From: Mesobacillus foraminis
GTDB taxonomy: Bacteria; Bacillota; Bacilli; Bacillales; Cytobacillaceae
Length of the DNA: 64,000 nt
NCBI RefSeq assembly: GCF_004340465.1
Contig: NZ_SLVV01000013.1
Coordinates: forward strand, 62,001 to 126,000
Direction of reading: 5' to 3'
The notes under the pieces were generated by a model. That model was not told the DNA's origin. It did no database searches and worked only from the letters and a program-made list of their open reading frames with translations. Numbering within the stretch: position 1 is the stretch's first letter; each line of letters begins with the position of its first letter. The translations under genes were made by a program, and so were the position numbers. Below are positions 25,987 to 36,394 of the stretch, piece after piece.

Positions 25987-26877
25987 TTACTTGAAGTTCA
26001 TTGGAATAGGCATGATATAAATCCCCTGTAAAAAGTCCAAAAAGCTCAATTTTCTTCTGGTTTCTGCAATTTTTACAGTATCTACTTCAAGATGGAGTGC
26101 TTTCCATGGGGTACTGTCAAGATTGTGTGCCACTTCCTTTCCATCCGGACCAAAGGCACAGCTTAACCCAAAGAATTGAGATTTAATATCTGAACCTAAA
26201 TGATTTATAGTCTCTTCCCCGGCCTTATTAACTCCCATTACATAAAGGCCATTTTCCCTTGCTCTTGCCTGACATTCTGACAGCCAAGCATTCTTTCTCT
26301 CTTCACCACCAGCAGCTGTTGGGATCACGATTAAGTCTGCCCCTTGTAAGGCTAAGGCTCTCGATGCTTCTGGAAAGGACCGGTCAAAACAGATTAATAT
26401 GCCAACTTTGATTCCCTTAATCTCAAACACTGGGTATCCTAAACCTCTTGAGAAATACAGGGTTTCGTCTGTTGTTAAAGTAGCGAGTGATAATTTGGGA
26501 ATATGGGTCTTCCGATAATAACCCACCATTTCTCCCTCATCGGAAATGACAATTGCTGTATTATAATAGAGAGTTTTACCCCCTTCCAAGTCCTTCTCAA
26601 AAATGGTGATGATTGCAAACACTCCTGCAGCTTTTGCCTTTTCCGAGAAAAATTGAAAGGTCTCCCCTTTTAATGGTTCAGCAAGATCAAAAAAAGTTTC
26701 ATCCCTGACTTTACAAAAATAAGGCAATGTCATCAGCTCAGGGAAAACAATAAGATCTGCATCCGGCACTTCCAGTAAAGCTTTGTCGAACTGAGCAGCT
26801 AGCTGCTCAATCCGACCATGATAGCCCTTTTCTTCAATATTTGGACCACTTTGTAGTCCCACTACTTTTAATTTCAT
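25987..26877 (-). CDS. Carbon-nitrogen hydrolase (nitrilase superfamily)
   Basis: 296 aa. Catalytic Glu in VFPELMTLPYF, Lys in YYRKTHIPK and Cys in GILICFDRSFPEASR, in the usual order. The DRSFPE context resembles N-carbamoyl-amino acid or beta-ureidopropionase-type amidohydrolases more than true nitrilases. With the amidase and an SsuABC-type importer it probably hydrolyses an imported carbamoyl, amide or nitrile compound. Start behind AAGGAGG. Confidence 0.9.
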   Translation of the reverse strand: MKLKVVGLQSGPNIEEKGYHGRIEQLAAQFDKALLEVPDADLIVFPELMTLPYFCKVRDETFFDLAEPLKGETFQFFSEKAKAAGVFAIITIFEKDLEGGKTLYYNTAIVISDEGEMVGYYRKTHIPKLSLATLTTDETLYFSRGLGYPVFEIKGIKVGILICFDRSFPEASRALALQGADLIVIPTAAGGEERKNAWLSECQARARENGLYVMGVNKAGEETINHLGSDIKSQFFGLSCAFGPDGKEVAHNLDSTPWKALHLEVDTVKIAETRRKLSFLDFLQGIYIMPIPMNFK

Positions 26878-26895
26878 GTGGCCTTCTCCTCCTTA

Positions 26896-27906
26896 TCACT
26901 CGGGAACGAAATCTGTATTGACGATATCCTCATATTTCATATTATTTTTTATATTCCCAACAAATTTTTGCATGTCGATGGCATTCTTAAACGCTTCTTC
27001 CGTAATGTCAACATCTTGAGGATATACATTGCTTTCAATCATCCGTTGTACTGCTTGTTCTACCACCTTTGCATCAAGTTCTGGGAATTCCTCTTTGGCT
27101 ACTGCTTTTGCAACTTCAGGGTCTTTATGCATTAATGCAAGTGATTCCTTCATGGACTTTACAAAGCGTTTTACCAAATCAGGATTTTCCTCGATTAGTT
27201 TTTGAGATGTGTTAAAAGTAGAAAATGCATATTCTGGGTAGTCTTTGGTGAAATCATAGACTACGGTTAACCCTTCTGATAAGCCTTGTTCCACTTGCGG
27301 CTGATAAGCAACAGCAATATCGGCTTCTCCAGCAAGGACAGGGCCCAACTCCGAACCATTCTGTACTTCTGTCACCTTTACATCCTTTTCATAATCAAGG
27401 CCGTTATCTTCAAGCAAACGTTTCAACAAGGTATTGGATGTTCCTGGTGCTAACCCAACAACAATGCGTTTCCCTCTTAGGTCAGCAGGTGATTCAAATT
27501 TAACATCTTTATTTGCAAGCACCCAAACTGGGGCACTATTTGCTACAGCACTTATTGCTTTTGCGTCTCCTCCCTTTTCTTTAGCAAATCCTACGTGCTC
27601 TGGGCCATGAACAGAAAATTGAGCTTCACCAGAAAGAACAGAGGCTAAAGCGGTAGGCCCCGTACCTGCAGACCGAATATTTGTGATTTCAATTTTATTA
27701 TCCTTAAAGATGCCTTCGTGGTGTCCAACATACACTGGCAAATAGAGGAGTGAATGAAAGGCCTCGGTTACAAGCACCGTATCCATCCCGCCGCTTTGTT
27801 GATTTGTTGCTGAAGCCGTCTTTGTTGAAGACGAAGCCCCTCCTGAACAAGCTGCTAAAATAAGCATGGTCAGTGAAATGAATGTGCCAAACAAGTATTT
27901 CTTCAT
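26896..27906 (-). CDS. ABC transporter substrate-binding lipoprotein (SsuA/THI5-like)
   Basis: 336 aa. Lipobox LILAAC (Cys 20), then an NMT1/SsuA-type fold: EAFHSLLYLPVYVGHHEGIF, SGEAQFSVHGPEHV, GKRIVVGLAPGTSN, GEADIAVAYQPQVEQG. The family binds sulfonates, nitrate, taurine, pyrimidines or riboflavin-like ligands. The operon context (amidase, nitrilase, TauE) argues for an organic nitrogen or sulfur compound. Confidence 0.9.
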   Translation of the reverse strand: MKKYLFGTFISLTMLILAACSGGASSSTKTASATNQQSGGMDTVLVTEAFHSLLYLPVYVGHHEGIFKDNKIEITNIRSAGTGPTALASVLSGEAQFSVHGPEHVGFAKEKGGDAKAISAVANSAPVWVLANKDVKFESPADLRGKRIVVGLAPGTSNTLLKRLLEDNGLDYEKDVKVTEVQNGSELGPVLAGEADIAVAYQPQVEQGLSEGLTVVYDFTKDYPEYAFSTFNTSQKLIEENPDLVKRFVKSMKESLALMHKDPEVAKAVAKEEFPELDAKVVEQAVQRMIESNVYPQDVDITEEAFKNAIDMQKFVGNIKNNMKYEDIVNTDFVPE

Positions 27907-27921
27907 ATATTCTCCCCCTTA

Positions 27922-28758
27922 TTAATTCTCCCTTTGTTTATTTGAAGCTTCCCATGGAATTAAGCGACTTTCCATTTTTGATACACCCACATAAAGGATG
28001 ATAGCAACGGCCATTAAAGTTAGTACGCCTACCCATACAACATTCAGGTTAAATAGGTTTCCGGCAACGAATATCATTCTCCCTAACCCTTTATCGGATG
28101 AAATGAATTCCCCACCGATAACAGCAATAAGAGCAAAACCGATATTTAAACGAAAGGCGGAAATGATCCATGGCAAGGAGGACGGGATGACAACCTTTTT
28201 AAAAATCTGTCCCTTTGTCGCACCAAGTGATTTCATCAGATTGATTAAATTAGAATCAATTTGATGTGTCCCCTGATAAGCGGAAAGCAAGGCTACAATA
28301 AAAGTGGCAATGCTAGCCAGGGCAATTTTCGAAAACATCCCTGATCCAAACCAGATGATAATCATCGGAGCAAGGGCGATCTTGGGCAGACCATTTAACG
28401 CGACAACAAATGGGTCAATTATGTTGGCGAATGTTTTCGAGTACCATAGAAGCAACCCAATAATAGATCCGAGCAGACTTCCAAGAACGAAGCCGAAAAT
28501 AGTGCCGTATACAGTGGCGAACATATCTGTAAATAATTGGCCGCTTTGGACTAACCGAACGCTTTCTTCCCAAATTCCACTTGGAGATCCCATTAAGAAT
28601 GGATTGATCATTTGAAATCGTACTGCAAGCTCCCAAACCGCCAGTAAACCTAGGATTATACCTAGCCGACAGAGATTTATGAAGAGAATGGGGGTGCTTT
28701 TCCTTTTCACTTTCCTGATCTTTTGTTTTGTTACATTTTCAACTTGGATCATTTCCAT
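27922..28758 (-). CDS. ABC transporter permease (SsuC-like)
   Basis: 278 aa with about six helices and the SsuC/TauC loop LMKSLGATKGQIFKKVVIPSSLPWI, here cited by its ends (LMKSLGATKG, PSSLPWI). Its start codon overlaps the stop of the ATPase gene by one base (TAATG), so the two are translationally coupled. Confidence 0.92.
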   Translation of the reverse strand: MEMIQVENVTKQKIRKVKRKSTPILFINLCRLGIILGLLAVWELAVRFQMINPFLMGSPSGIWEESVRLVQSGQLFTDMFATVYGTIFGFVLGSLLGSIIGLLLWYSKTFANIIDPFVVALNGLPKIALAPMIIIWFGSGMFSKIALASIATFIVALLSAYQGTHQIDSNLINLMKSLGATKGQIFKKVVIPSSLPWIISAFRLNIGFALIAVIGGEFISSDKGLGRMIFVAGNLFNLNVVWVGVLTLMAVAIILYVGVSKMESRLIPWEASNKQREN

Positions 28759-29585
28759 TATGATGACCTCCCTATTTGAATATCTAAGTCAGCCCATATA
28801 TTTTCAAAGAACTCATTGTACCTCTGGTCAGCTCTTGCCTTCATTCCTGATCCGAGCCTTTTGGCCAGCCCAACGTCATATATCTTCTTAACAGATGTCG
28901 GGCGCTGGGTCATCACGGCAATTCGGTCAGACATCGCAATGGCTTCCCCAATGTCATGGGTTATTAATACAGCGGTCTTCCCAAAGTCCCTTAAAATCCC
29001 TAGGATTTCTTCTTCCAACACTAGTCTGGTTTGATAGTCCAAGGCGGAAAAGGGTTCATCCAACAGGATAATATCGGGGTCAATGGCCAACGTTCTGATT
29101 AATGCAACCCTTTGCCGCATCCCTCCCGATAAGGTCGCTGGATAGGCCTTCGCAAAATCAGCCAGTCCATATTTCGCTAAATATTCTAAGGCAATGTCTT
29201 CCCTTTCTTTCTTCGCAATCCCTTTGACTTCAAGTCCAAGACTTACGTTATCCAATATGGTGCGCCAAGGAAACAGCAAGTCCTTCTGCATCATATATCC
29301 AACATGTCCCGTCGAACTTCCAATACTCTCTCCGTGTACCTTTACATTCCCTTCAGATGGTTCCATAAGGCCTGCAATGATATTAAACATGGTGCTCTTT
29401 CCACATCCGCTTGGGCCCACAATACTGATAAACTCTTTTTCTTTTATATCAAGGGTTATGTCCTTGATTACCTGGATTACATTTTCATCACTATCATAGA
29501 AATGTTTCTTCACTCCTCTTAGTTCAATCGCAATTCTTTTTTCCACATCCACCATACTCGTTTTTTCCAAATAAGTTTGAACCAT
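28758..29585 (-). CDS. ABC transporter ATP-binding protein (SsuB-like)
   Basis: 275 aa. Walker A GPSGCGKST, Q-loop MMQKDLLFPW, signature LSGGMRQRVALIRTLA, Walker B DIILLDEPFSALD and H-loop THD. The start follows GAGAGGTG. It is the first gene of the seven-gene unit and lies behind a structured leader at 29637-29708. Confidence 0.93.
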   Translation of the reverse strand: MVQTYLEKTSMVDVEKRIAIELRGVKKHFYDSDENVIQVIKDITLDIKEKEFISIVGPSGCGKSTMFNIIAGLMEPSEGNVKVHGESIGSSTGHVGYMMQKDLLFPWRTILDNVSLGLEVKGIAKKEREDIALEYLAKYGLADFAKAYPATLSGGMRQRVALIRTLAIDPDIILLDEPFSALDYQTRLVLEEEILGILRDFGKTAVLITHDIGEAIAMSDRIAVMTQRPTSVKKIYDVGLAKRLGSGMKARADQRYNEFFENIWADLDIQIGRSS

Positions 29586-29636
29586 TTCAGAAGATCACCT
29601 CTCATAATTTGTAATGATGTCTTTACAACTGGATGT

Positions 29637-29708
29637 AAAAAAATAATAGAACTTCATAAGGAGTTTTATTATGAAGATGTGAACAGAATCAATGAGTTTC
29701 TATTATTT
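29637..29708 (-). promoter_or_regulatory. Nested inverted-repeat leader upstream of the SsuB-like gene
   Basis: Outer arms AAATAATAGAA (29641-29651) and TTCTATTATTT (29698-29708) enclose an inner repeat CTTCATAA-N9-TTATGAAG (29652-29676). On the minus strand the structure ends directly in seven T, as in an intrinsic terminator with a large closing stem. It could be an attenuator in the leader or a pair of protein sites. No known riboswitch signature was recognised. Confidence 0.45.
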
Positions 29709-29834
29709 ATGATATAAAGCCTAAACTTTATACCATCGCCATCTCTTAAGTGAATTATATGTTGATAGATTTTGGATGTATATTGTGTTGTAACAAAATC
29801 TGACGCTGTTTTTTGCTTTGATTGAAAATACGAC

Positions 29835-29861
29835 AAAAAAGCCTTCCATTGTAGATGGAAG
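29835..29861 (-). terminator. Terminator of the GntR gene
   Basis: CTTCCAT / ATGGAAG stem, 5-nt loop, then GCTTTTTTG on the minus strand, 11 bp past the GntR stop. Confidence 0.8.
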
Positions 29862-29871
29862 ACATCTTATG

Positions 29872-30639
29872 TTATTTATTATCTGAAACCCATTCATTGT
29901 CATTATTTAAATATATATTTGGCTGCTGTCTTGTTTGATCAATTTCAAATCGAAAATGAGAACCAAGATAAACCACTTTTACTTTTTCCATAGGCAACTC
30001 ATTTGTGGTAAAAACAATCCCTTCCCACAGCATCAAAGGAGTTCCTTCGGTGACATTCAGTAACTCAGCTTCTTTCTCATTGGCTGGGACCGCCTGAAAG
30101 GTTTGTTTCGACCTTTTGGGAAAGATGCCTTTTTGTGCAAATAAGGAATAAAGCTCTTCGAGATTCTCCTCAAGCAAATTTGGATACAATTTAACAGGAA
30201 TAATAGAGGTCCTTATAGCCAATGGTTTCCCTATGGCATATCTTAATCGAACAAGTTCAAATACCTCATCCCCTTCTTCTATACACAATGACTTAGCTAA
30301 ACTGGAAGAAGCAGGGTAAATCTTTTTATCAATCAGCTTCGCACTATGACTGAATCCGAATATTTCCATCTCTTCAGCAAATGTCCTAAATATAGTAGCA
30401 TCCCCAGTAAATAAAGGGGAAGATACAAACGTACCAAGCCCTCTCCTTTTAGTTAAATAACCTTCCTGAACTAGCTCAGATAAAGCTTGTCTGACAGTGG
30501 GACGGCTTATATTATGCATTTCGGAAAGGTTGTGTTCTGTTGGGATTTTTCCCCCACTTTTAAAAACTTCATTTTCAATCTGCTTGATGATCCACATCTT
30601 TAATTGAATATAAAGCGGCAGTCTGCTGTTTTGATCCAT
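29872..30639 (-). CDS. GntR-family regulator, HutC/UTRA type
   Basis: 255 aa. The GntR winged helix is at ~8-75 (PLYIQLKMWIIKQIE, KIPTEHNLSEMHNISRPTVR, RRGLGTFV). A UTRA ligand-binding domain follows (EEGDEVFELVRLRYAIGKPLA, then a C-terminal YLGSHFRFEI). It is upstream of, and in line with, the importer-amidase operon but has its own terminator, so it likely controls that operon. No clear GT-N-TA-N-AC box was seen by eye. Confidence 0.88.
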   Translation of the reverse strand: MDQNSRLPLYIQLKMWIIKQIENEVFKSGGKIPTEHNLSEMHNISRPTVRQALSELVQEGYLTKRRGLGTFVSSPLFTGDATIFRTFAEEMEIFGFSHSAKLIDKKIYPASSSLAKSLCIEEGDEVFELVRLRYAIGKPLAIRTSIIPVKLYPNLLEENLEELYSLFAQKGIFPKRSKQTFQAVPANEKEAELLNVTEGTPLMLWEGIVFTTNELPMEKVKVVYLGSHFRFEIDQTRQQPNIYLNNDNEWVSDNK

Positions 30640-30710
30640 CCTCTCAATCCCTTTTTATTAGACGTTAGCAACTTATTTAAAATCAAGTATAGCAAAGGAG
30701 TTATTCTCTT

Positions 30711-30722
30711 TTAAACGATTAA
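30711..30722. promoter_or_regulatory. TTAAACGATTAA, identical to the LacI-type operator core
   Basis: This 12-mer is identical to the candidate LacI operator core at 49777-49788. It lies 72 bp upstream of the GntR start. It may be chance in AT-rich DNA. Confidence 0.2.
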
Positions 30723-30799
30723 TTTCTATAAAAATACATTGGAAACACGAAAAATTCTCGTACTCGCCACCTTACAAGATACTTCCACTCTTTTAGCTC

Positions 30800-31190
30800 T
30801 TTAACCATAGACACACCTTCCACTTAAGGTGAGGTGAAAGAAAAGTAGCCAGCAATCCGCCTTTTCGTAGGATTGCGCCGAATAGCGGAGGAAACCTGCA
30901 AGGGAAGAGGTCTCGTTCTCCATCCATTGCTGAAGGTTCCCCAGTTCCGAAGCGGTCTTCTTTACCGCCATCTGCGACTCGGGCATTTTTTTAAAACTTT
31001 TTGAAATTTTTTCAAAGCCCCCGCCTAAAATTTTTTAAAAACTTTTCTAAGGGAAGACCGGCGCCAGGGAGGGGCTTTTCCGAGAAAGGCCGTTGTACAC
31101 CCTAGGGAACCCTCTTTGAACTTGTTTCGGATGGAATCGCAGATGTCGGCCACTTCCCTCAGGTGTTCCGGGGTGACCTTAAGCCGGCCT
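30800..31190 (-). pseudogene. WXG100/ESX-like protein remnant
   Basis: Minus-strand frames show two halves of a WXG100-type helical-hairpin protein. The first is LKVTPEHLREVADICDSIR (about 31110-31180); WXG100 proteins often begin IKVTPEQLxxVA. The second is AVKKTASELGNLQQWMENET followed by SLAGFLRYSAQSYEKAD (about 30860-30975). The middle (30985-31080) is broken by frameshifts and A/T runs. GC is higher than in the flanks, which suggests transfer. No other type VII secretion gene is present, so this looks like an orphan relic. Confidence 0.45.
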
Positions 31191-31402
31191 AGTGTTCATT
31201 CAAGAATTTCTTCTCCCCATGTTCGTCGACTATACTAACAATCGACTGTCCATCTACCCCTCCACAGCCTTTCTTTCGTTTCACACGTTGCATGCTTCCC
31301 ATAGGATGACCAGGATAATTTTGACATGGATAAGGATATTTGTCCGAACACATTAATTTTTAATTTCATAGAATATGACGAATAATGTATAGGAGGGAAT
31401 TT

Positions 31403-33010
<1,608 letters not shown>

Positions 33011-33042
33011 TTTAAAGATTAGATTACTATTCTTTGGAGATT

Positions 33043-33075
33043 GGAAGGTTTACTTTTAAGTAATCCTTCCTTTTT
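33043..33075 (+). terminator. Terminator of the collagen-like gene
   Basis: GGAAGG-T-TTACTT / AAGTAA-T-CCTTCC, 12 paired bases with one T-T mismatch, then TTTTT. The DNA from here to 33354 shows no gene. Confidence 0.85.
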
Positions 33076-33354
33076 ACTGGTTCCTTATATACTTTGTTTT
33101 AGTTATATTTCAAAATTCCGGATTGGACCCATCAGTTATTTGAAATCAATTAATAAAGGGCGAGCAATAAGATAGGTTCCAGGATAGCGATACTGTTATA
33201 CTTAAGGTATCGATAACATATTTGCCCCTTGTTTTATTATTAATTAAGTGTTCCGATTACGCACTAATTAGATTTAAAATCTATTAAACTTTAATTTAAG
33301 AACTTTTAATACTATGGAGGATTTTCTAGTACGGAAGGCAGGTTGGAAGGGAAA

Positions 33355-34203
33355 ATGATACAAAATAGAACCTTTTGGGGGAAGTATCTTACCAATACTC
33401 AATTAGATCTTTCTATTGCCAGCTATACAAAAGTTCCTCTTACTTGGGGTGAAGATAGCTATATTCCCGAATTTAACAAACTGTATTTCATTATGGAAGG
33501 TGAAGGATTTGTAAGGGTAAATGATAAGACGTATTACCCTAAACCTGGTGAACTTTATTTGCTTCCTTCTGGAACCGTCCAAGCATATGGCACAATTAGT
33601 GGTAATACATTCGGCAAATATTGGTGTCATTTTACATCCAAACTAAACGACTCTCAATTATTTGATTTGATAAAGACTCCTGTTTTCCTTAAAACTCACA
33701 ATCAGGAACAACTTAAAAGTAAATTTGAACAGCTTATTTTTTACTCGGAAAAAGAAGACATCTCCAGTGGGTTTCGTGTTCATGCAATTTTGTTGGATTT
33801 TATCGCGGAATTTATTGAAAAAAGTGGCACTGTCAATTTAAACACTAGAACTGTTCCGTCATACGATAAAATGGACGATATTGTTCAATATATAGAAGAA
33901 AATCTTGATGCACCACTATGTGTAGATGACTTAGCTAGTATTGCTAATTTTCATCCGAATTACTTCATTTCAGTTTTTAAAAAATACACCGGGCTTTCCC
34001 CTATCCAGTTTATTAATCGGCAGCGTATGGAAAGAGCTAAGCACTTATTGATTACAACTGATTATAGCGTATCAACAATAGCTGAATCTCTAGGATTCGA
34101 TCTTTCCTATTTTTCTCGTATGTTTAGGGTACACATCGGGTTTTCACCCACTAATTATCGGGATATGGTGTCTATGTCTGCATTATCAAAATATGGTGAA
34201 TAA
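33355..34203 (+). CDS. AraC-family regulator with cupin sensor domain
   Basis: About 282 aa. Residues 1-150 are an AraC-type cupin (FYFIMEGEGFVRVNDKTY-like, PGELYLLPSGTVQAYG). Residues ~180-280 are the double HTH (LCVDDLASIANFHPNYFISV, FKKYTGLSPIQFINRQRME, SVSTIAESLGFDLSYFSRMF). The frame opens with TTG at 33343, but the ATG at 33355 matches usual AraC starts better. It stands between the collagen gene and an IS3 relic; its target is unclear. A decayed copy of its C-terminal end lies at 36085-36262. Confidence 0.88.
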   Translation: MIQNRTFWGKYLTNTQLDLSIASYTKVPLTWGEDSYIPEFNKLYFIMEGEGFVRVNDKTYYPKPGELYLLPSGTVQAYGTISGNTFGKYWCHFTSKLNDSQLFDLIKTPVFLKTHNQEQLKSKFEQLIFYSEKEDISSGFRVHAILLDFIAEFIEKSGTVNLNTRTVPSYDKMDDIVQYIEENLDAPLCVDDLASIANFHPNYFISVFKKYTGLSPIQFINRQRMERAKHLLITTDYSVSTIAESLGFDLSYFSRMFRVHIGFSPTNYRDMVSMSALSKYGE

Positions 34204-34612
34204 TAGGTGTATAAGGAACTAATTCTTTTTCAAAGTGCTCCATACTGTCGAATTCCTGCAGGTAAAGTAGCTCAGACTTTATGATAATCCAAAGAGAATT
34301 TTCCATGACTGCGTAATCTAAACAATTTCCCTTTACGAGACATGCATTGTATAATGCCATGCTCCTTTAATGTTCTTTGATATTTTTTCATTTTGTAATG
34401 CCAGCCTTGAGCGGAATGGAGGATGGCTCGATCTTCTTATTTTAAACGCTAAGCTACTTGTTCCAACATATCACTTACAAGTTGATAACTGGTCGTTTCA
34501 ATACTTTTTAGGTAATGATTTCGCCATTACATAAATTAAGATTGGGTGAAAAATATAAAAACACCCCAAAACCGTTAGATTTGTGTCTAACTATTTAGGG
34601 GCAGTTCAGAAA
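34204..34612 (-). mobile_element. IS3-family (IS150-like) element, internally deleted remnant
   Basis: The minus frame reads YQLVSDMLEQVA-stop-RLK-stop-EDRAILHSAQGWHYKM, then TLKEHGIIQCMSRKGN, CLDYAVMEN, and KSELLYLQEFDSMEHFEKEL. This is the C-terminal DDE part of IS3 OrfB (usual HSDQGWQY, SRKGNCLDNAVMENFF), with in-frame stops and a frameshift. At 34566-34612, CACCCCAAAACCGTTAGA and TGTCTAAC-TATTTAGGGG-CAGTTCA resemble IS3 terminal repeats. The OrfA and N-terminal OrfB are missing, so the element is dead. Confidence 0.7.
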
Positions 34613-34828
34613 TATTGACTTTAATCGATCACATTAAGGTGCAAACATAACTCTGGAAAGAAGTTAGTGTATTTCCAGCCAGTATTACTCTATTTCCCCT
34701 ATAATATTAAATCATATGCAAGTTCAATCACCAATCTATGGGAGATAAATCATTCTTCCTTAGGGTATTGGTATTAATAGACATATTTTAGATTCAATAT
34801 TTATCTCTGCAACATTATAGAATAGTAA

Positions 34829-35746
34829 TTAAGGCAATACATTACCTGCAGCACGATAGATGCCATACCACTCCTCACGAGTAAGAGAGATCTCAGAAGC
34901 CTTACAGCAATCCTTTAAACGGACTTCATTCATCGTACCGATAACCGGTTGCATGTTTGCTGGATGACGCAATAACCAAGCTATAGCGATTGTTGTATTG
35001 CTAACTTCATATTTGTTAGCAACTTCATTAACCTTTTGATTCAATTCAGGAAACTTGTCGTTATCTAGGAATACCCCCTCAAAAAATCCGTATTGGAAAG
35101 GAGACCATGGCTGAATGGTAATATCGTTTAGTCTGCAGTAATCAAGGATGCTGCCGTCTCTGTTCACTGCAGCATCATTTTCCATGTTTACATTAAATCC
35201 ATTAGAGATCATATTTGCGTTGGTAATACTTAATTGAAGCTGATTAGCAACTATTGTTTGCTTCACCGACTTCTTTAATAATTCAATCTGCATTGGATTC
35301 TGATTGGATACACCAAAGTGACGAACTTTTCCTGACCTTTCAAGAATATCGAAAGCCTCTGCTACTTCTTCTGGATCTACCAACGTATCCGGACGGTGTA
35401 GCAATAGAATATCCAGGTAATCTGTCTTCAATCTCTTTAAGCTTCCATCAACGGATTCTAAAATATGTTCTTTTGAGAAGTCGAACATTCCCTCTCTAAT
35501 ACCGCACTTAGATTGCAGAAAAATCTTTTCACGTATATCATCGTTCATATGGATGGCTTCAGAAAAAATTTCCTCACATGTTCCGCCCCCATAAATATCC
35601 GCATGGTCGAAGAAATTCGCACCTAATTCAAGCGCTGAATGGACAAAGTGCTCAGCCTCAGCCTTTTCCAGAGAATTAATGCGCATACAGCCGACAGAAA
35701 CAACCGGCACCTCTAAAGTACTTTTCCCAAGTTTCATAGTCCTCAT
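34829..35746 (-). CDS. Aldo/keto reductase (YdhF-like)
   Basis: 305 aa (beta/alpha)8 reductase. Catalytic tetrad Asp and Tyr in FFDHADIYGGG, Lys in FLQSKCGI and His in DILLLHRPD. The C-terminal NADP site is visible (IGTMNEVRLKDCCKASEI). The start follows AGGAGGATAAATC. NADPH-dependent reduction of aldehydes or ketones is expected; the substrate is unknown. It stands alone among remnants. Confidence 0.9.
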   Translation of the reverse strand: MRTMKLGKSTLEVPVVSVGCMRINSLEKAEAEHFVHSALELGANFFDHADIYGGGTCEEIFSEAIHMNDDIREKIFLQSKCGIREGMFDFSKEHILESVDGSLKRLKTDYLDILLLHRPDTLVDPEEVAEAFDILERSGKVRHFGVSNQNPMQIELLKKSVKQTIVANQLQLSITNANMISNGFNVNMENDAAVNRDGSILDYCRLNDITIQPWSPFQYGFFEGVFLDNDKFPELNQKVNEVANKYEVSNTTIAIAWLLRHPANMQPVIGTMNEVRLKDCCKASEISLTREEWYGIYRAAGNVLP

Positions 35747-36084
35747 GATTTATCCTCCTTGTTTATAATTATTTTATTTATAATGTTTAAACACTTTTTA
35801 TGCTGGTGGCAAAGGTGTATGAATAAGACAAATAGAAATTGTATGTATCCTTTATGATTGTAAAACACAGATAAAGCGTTTACAAGAACTTAATACGCAT
35901 TAATAACTTTGTCTTCTTTGTAGAAGCGTTGCTTTTTAGAGAATCATGCGTCTTAAAGTATTTAATATTAGTAGTCATCTATACACGAAAAGGGCGTATT
36001 AGTCCAAGAACTTCTAGGTTGCAACATAAAGCTCTTATTGAGTAAGTTTAAAAGCGAACCTCTTTGTAACAATATAAGAATAAT
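35747..36084. other. Intergenic, no gene recognised
   Basis: AT-rich DNA upstream of the aldo/keto reductase. A weak cre-like sequence (AAAGCGTTTACA, about 35873-35884) is the only feature noted. Confidence 0.4.
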
Positions 36085-36262
36085 ATAAAAACACCTACAT
36101 TGAGTTTCCTTCCAATCCTGTCCAAGCATGGGACAATAGAAAAAGCTAAGCACTTATTTTACAACTGAATATAGTGTATCAACAATAACGGAATCTTTAT
36201 GCCTGGATCTTCTTCACGAATGTTTAGGGACCAAAACGGATTTTCGCCCACTAAGCCTATAG
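36085..36262 (+). pseudogene. Degenerate duplicate of the AraC gene C-terminal end
   Basis: Aligns by eye with 33985-34160 of the intact AraC gene. Shared blocks include AGAGCTAAGCACTTATT/AAAGCTAAGCACTTATT, GTATCAACAATA, GAATGTTTAGGG versus GTATGTTTAGGG, and TTTTCGCCCACTAA versus TTTTCACCCACTAA. Deletions break the frame. Confidence 0.7.
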
Positions 36263-36287
36263 CACATTCTATATGGAATTAAAAACA

Positions 36288-36309
36288 GACCCCGTACTAT
36301 GACGGGGTC
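36288..36309 (-). terminator. Terminator of the dioxygenase-HEAT gene
   Basis: GACCCCGT / ACGGGGTC stem, 6-nt loop, then TGTTTTTAA on the minus strand. Confidence 0.8.
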
Positions 36310-36394
36310 ATCAGGTCAGAGTAAAGTTCTTAAGATAAATCTGTATTTATGGATAGGGTTTATTGATTTTTTTGGATTCCATTCTTAAAATCTT

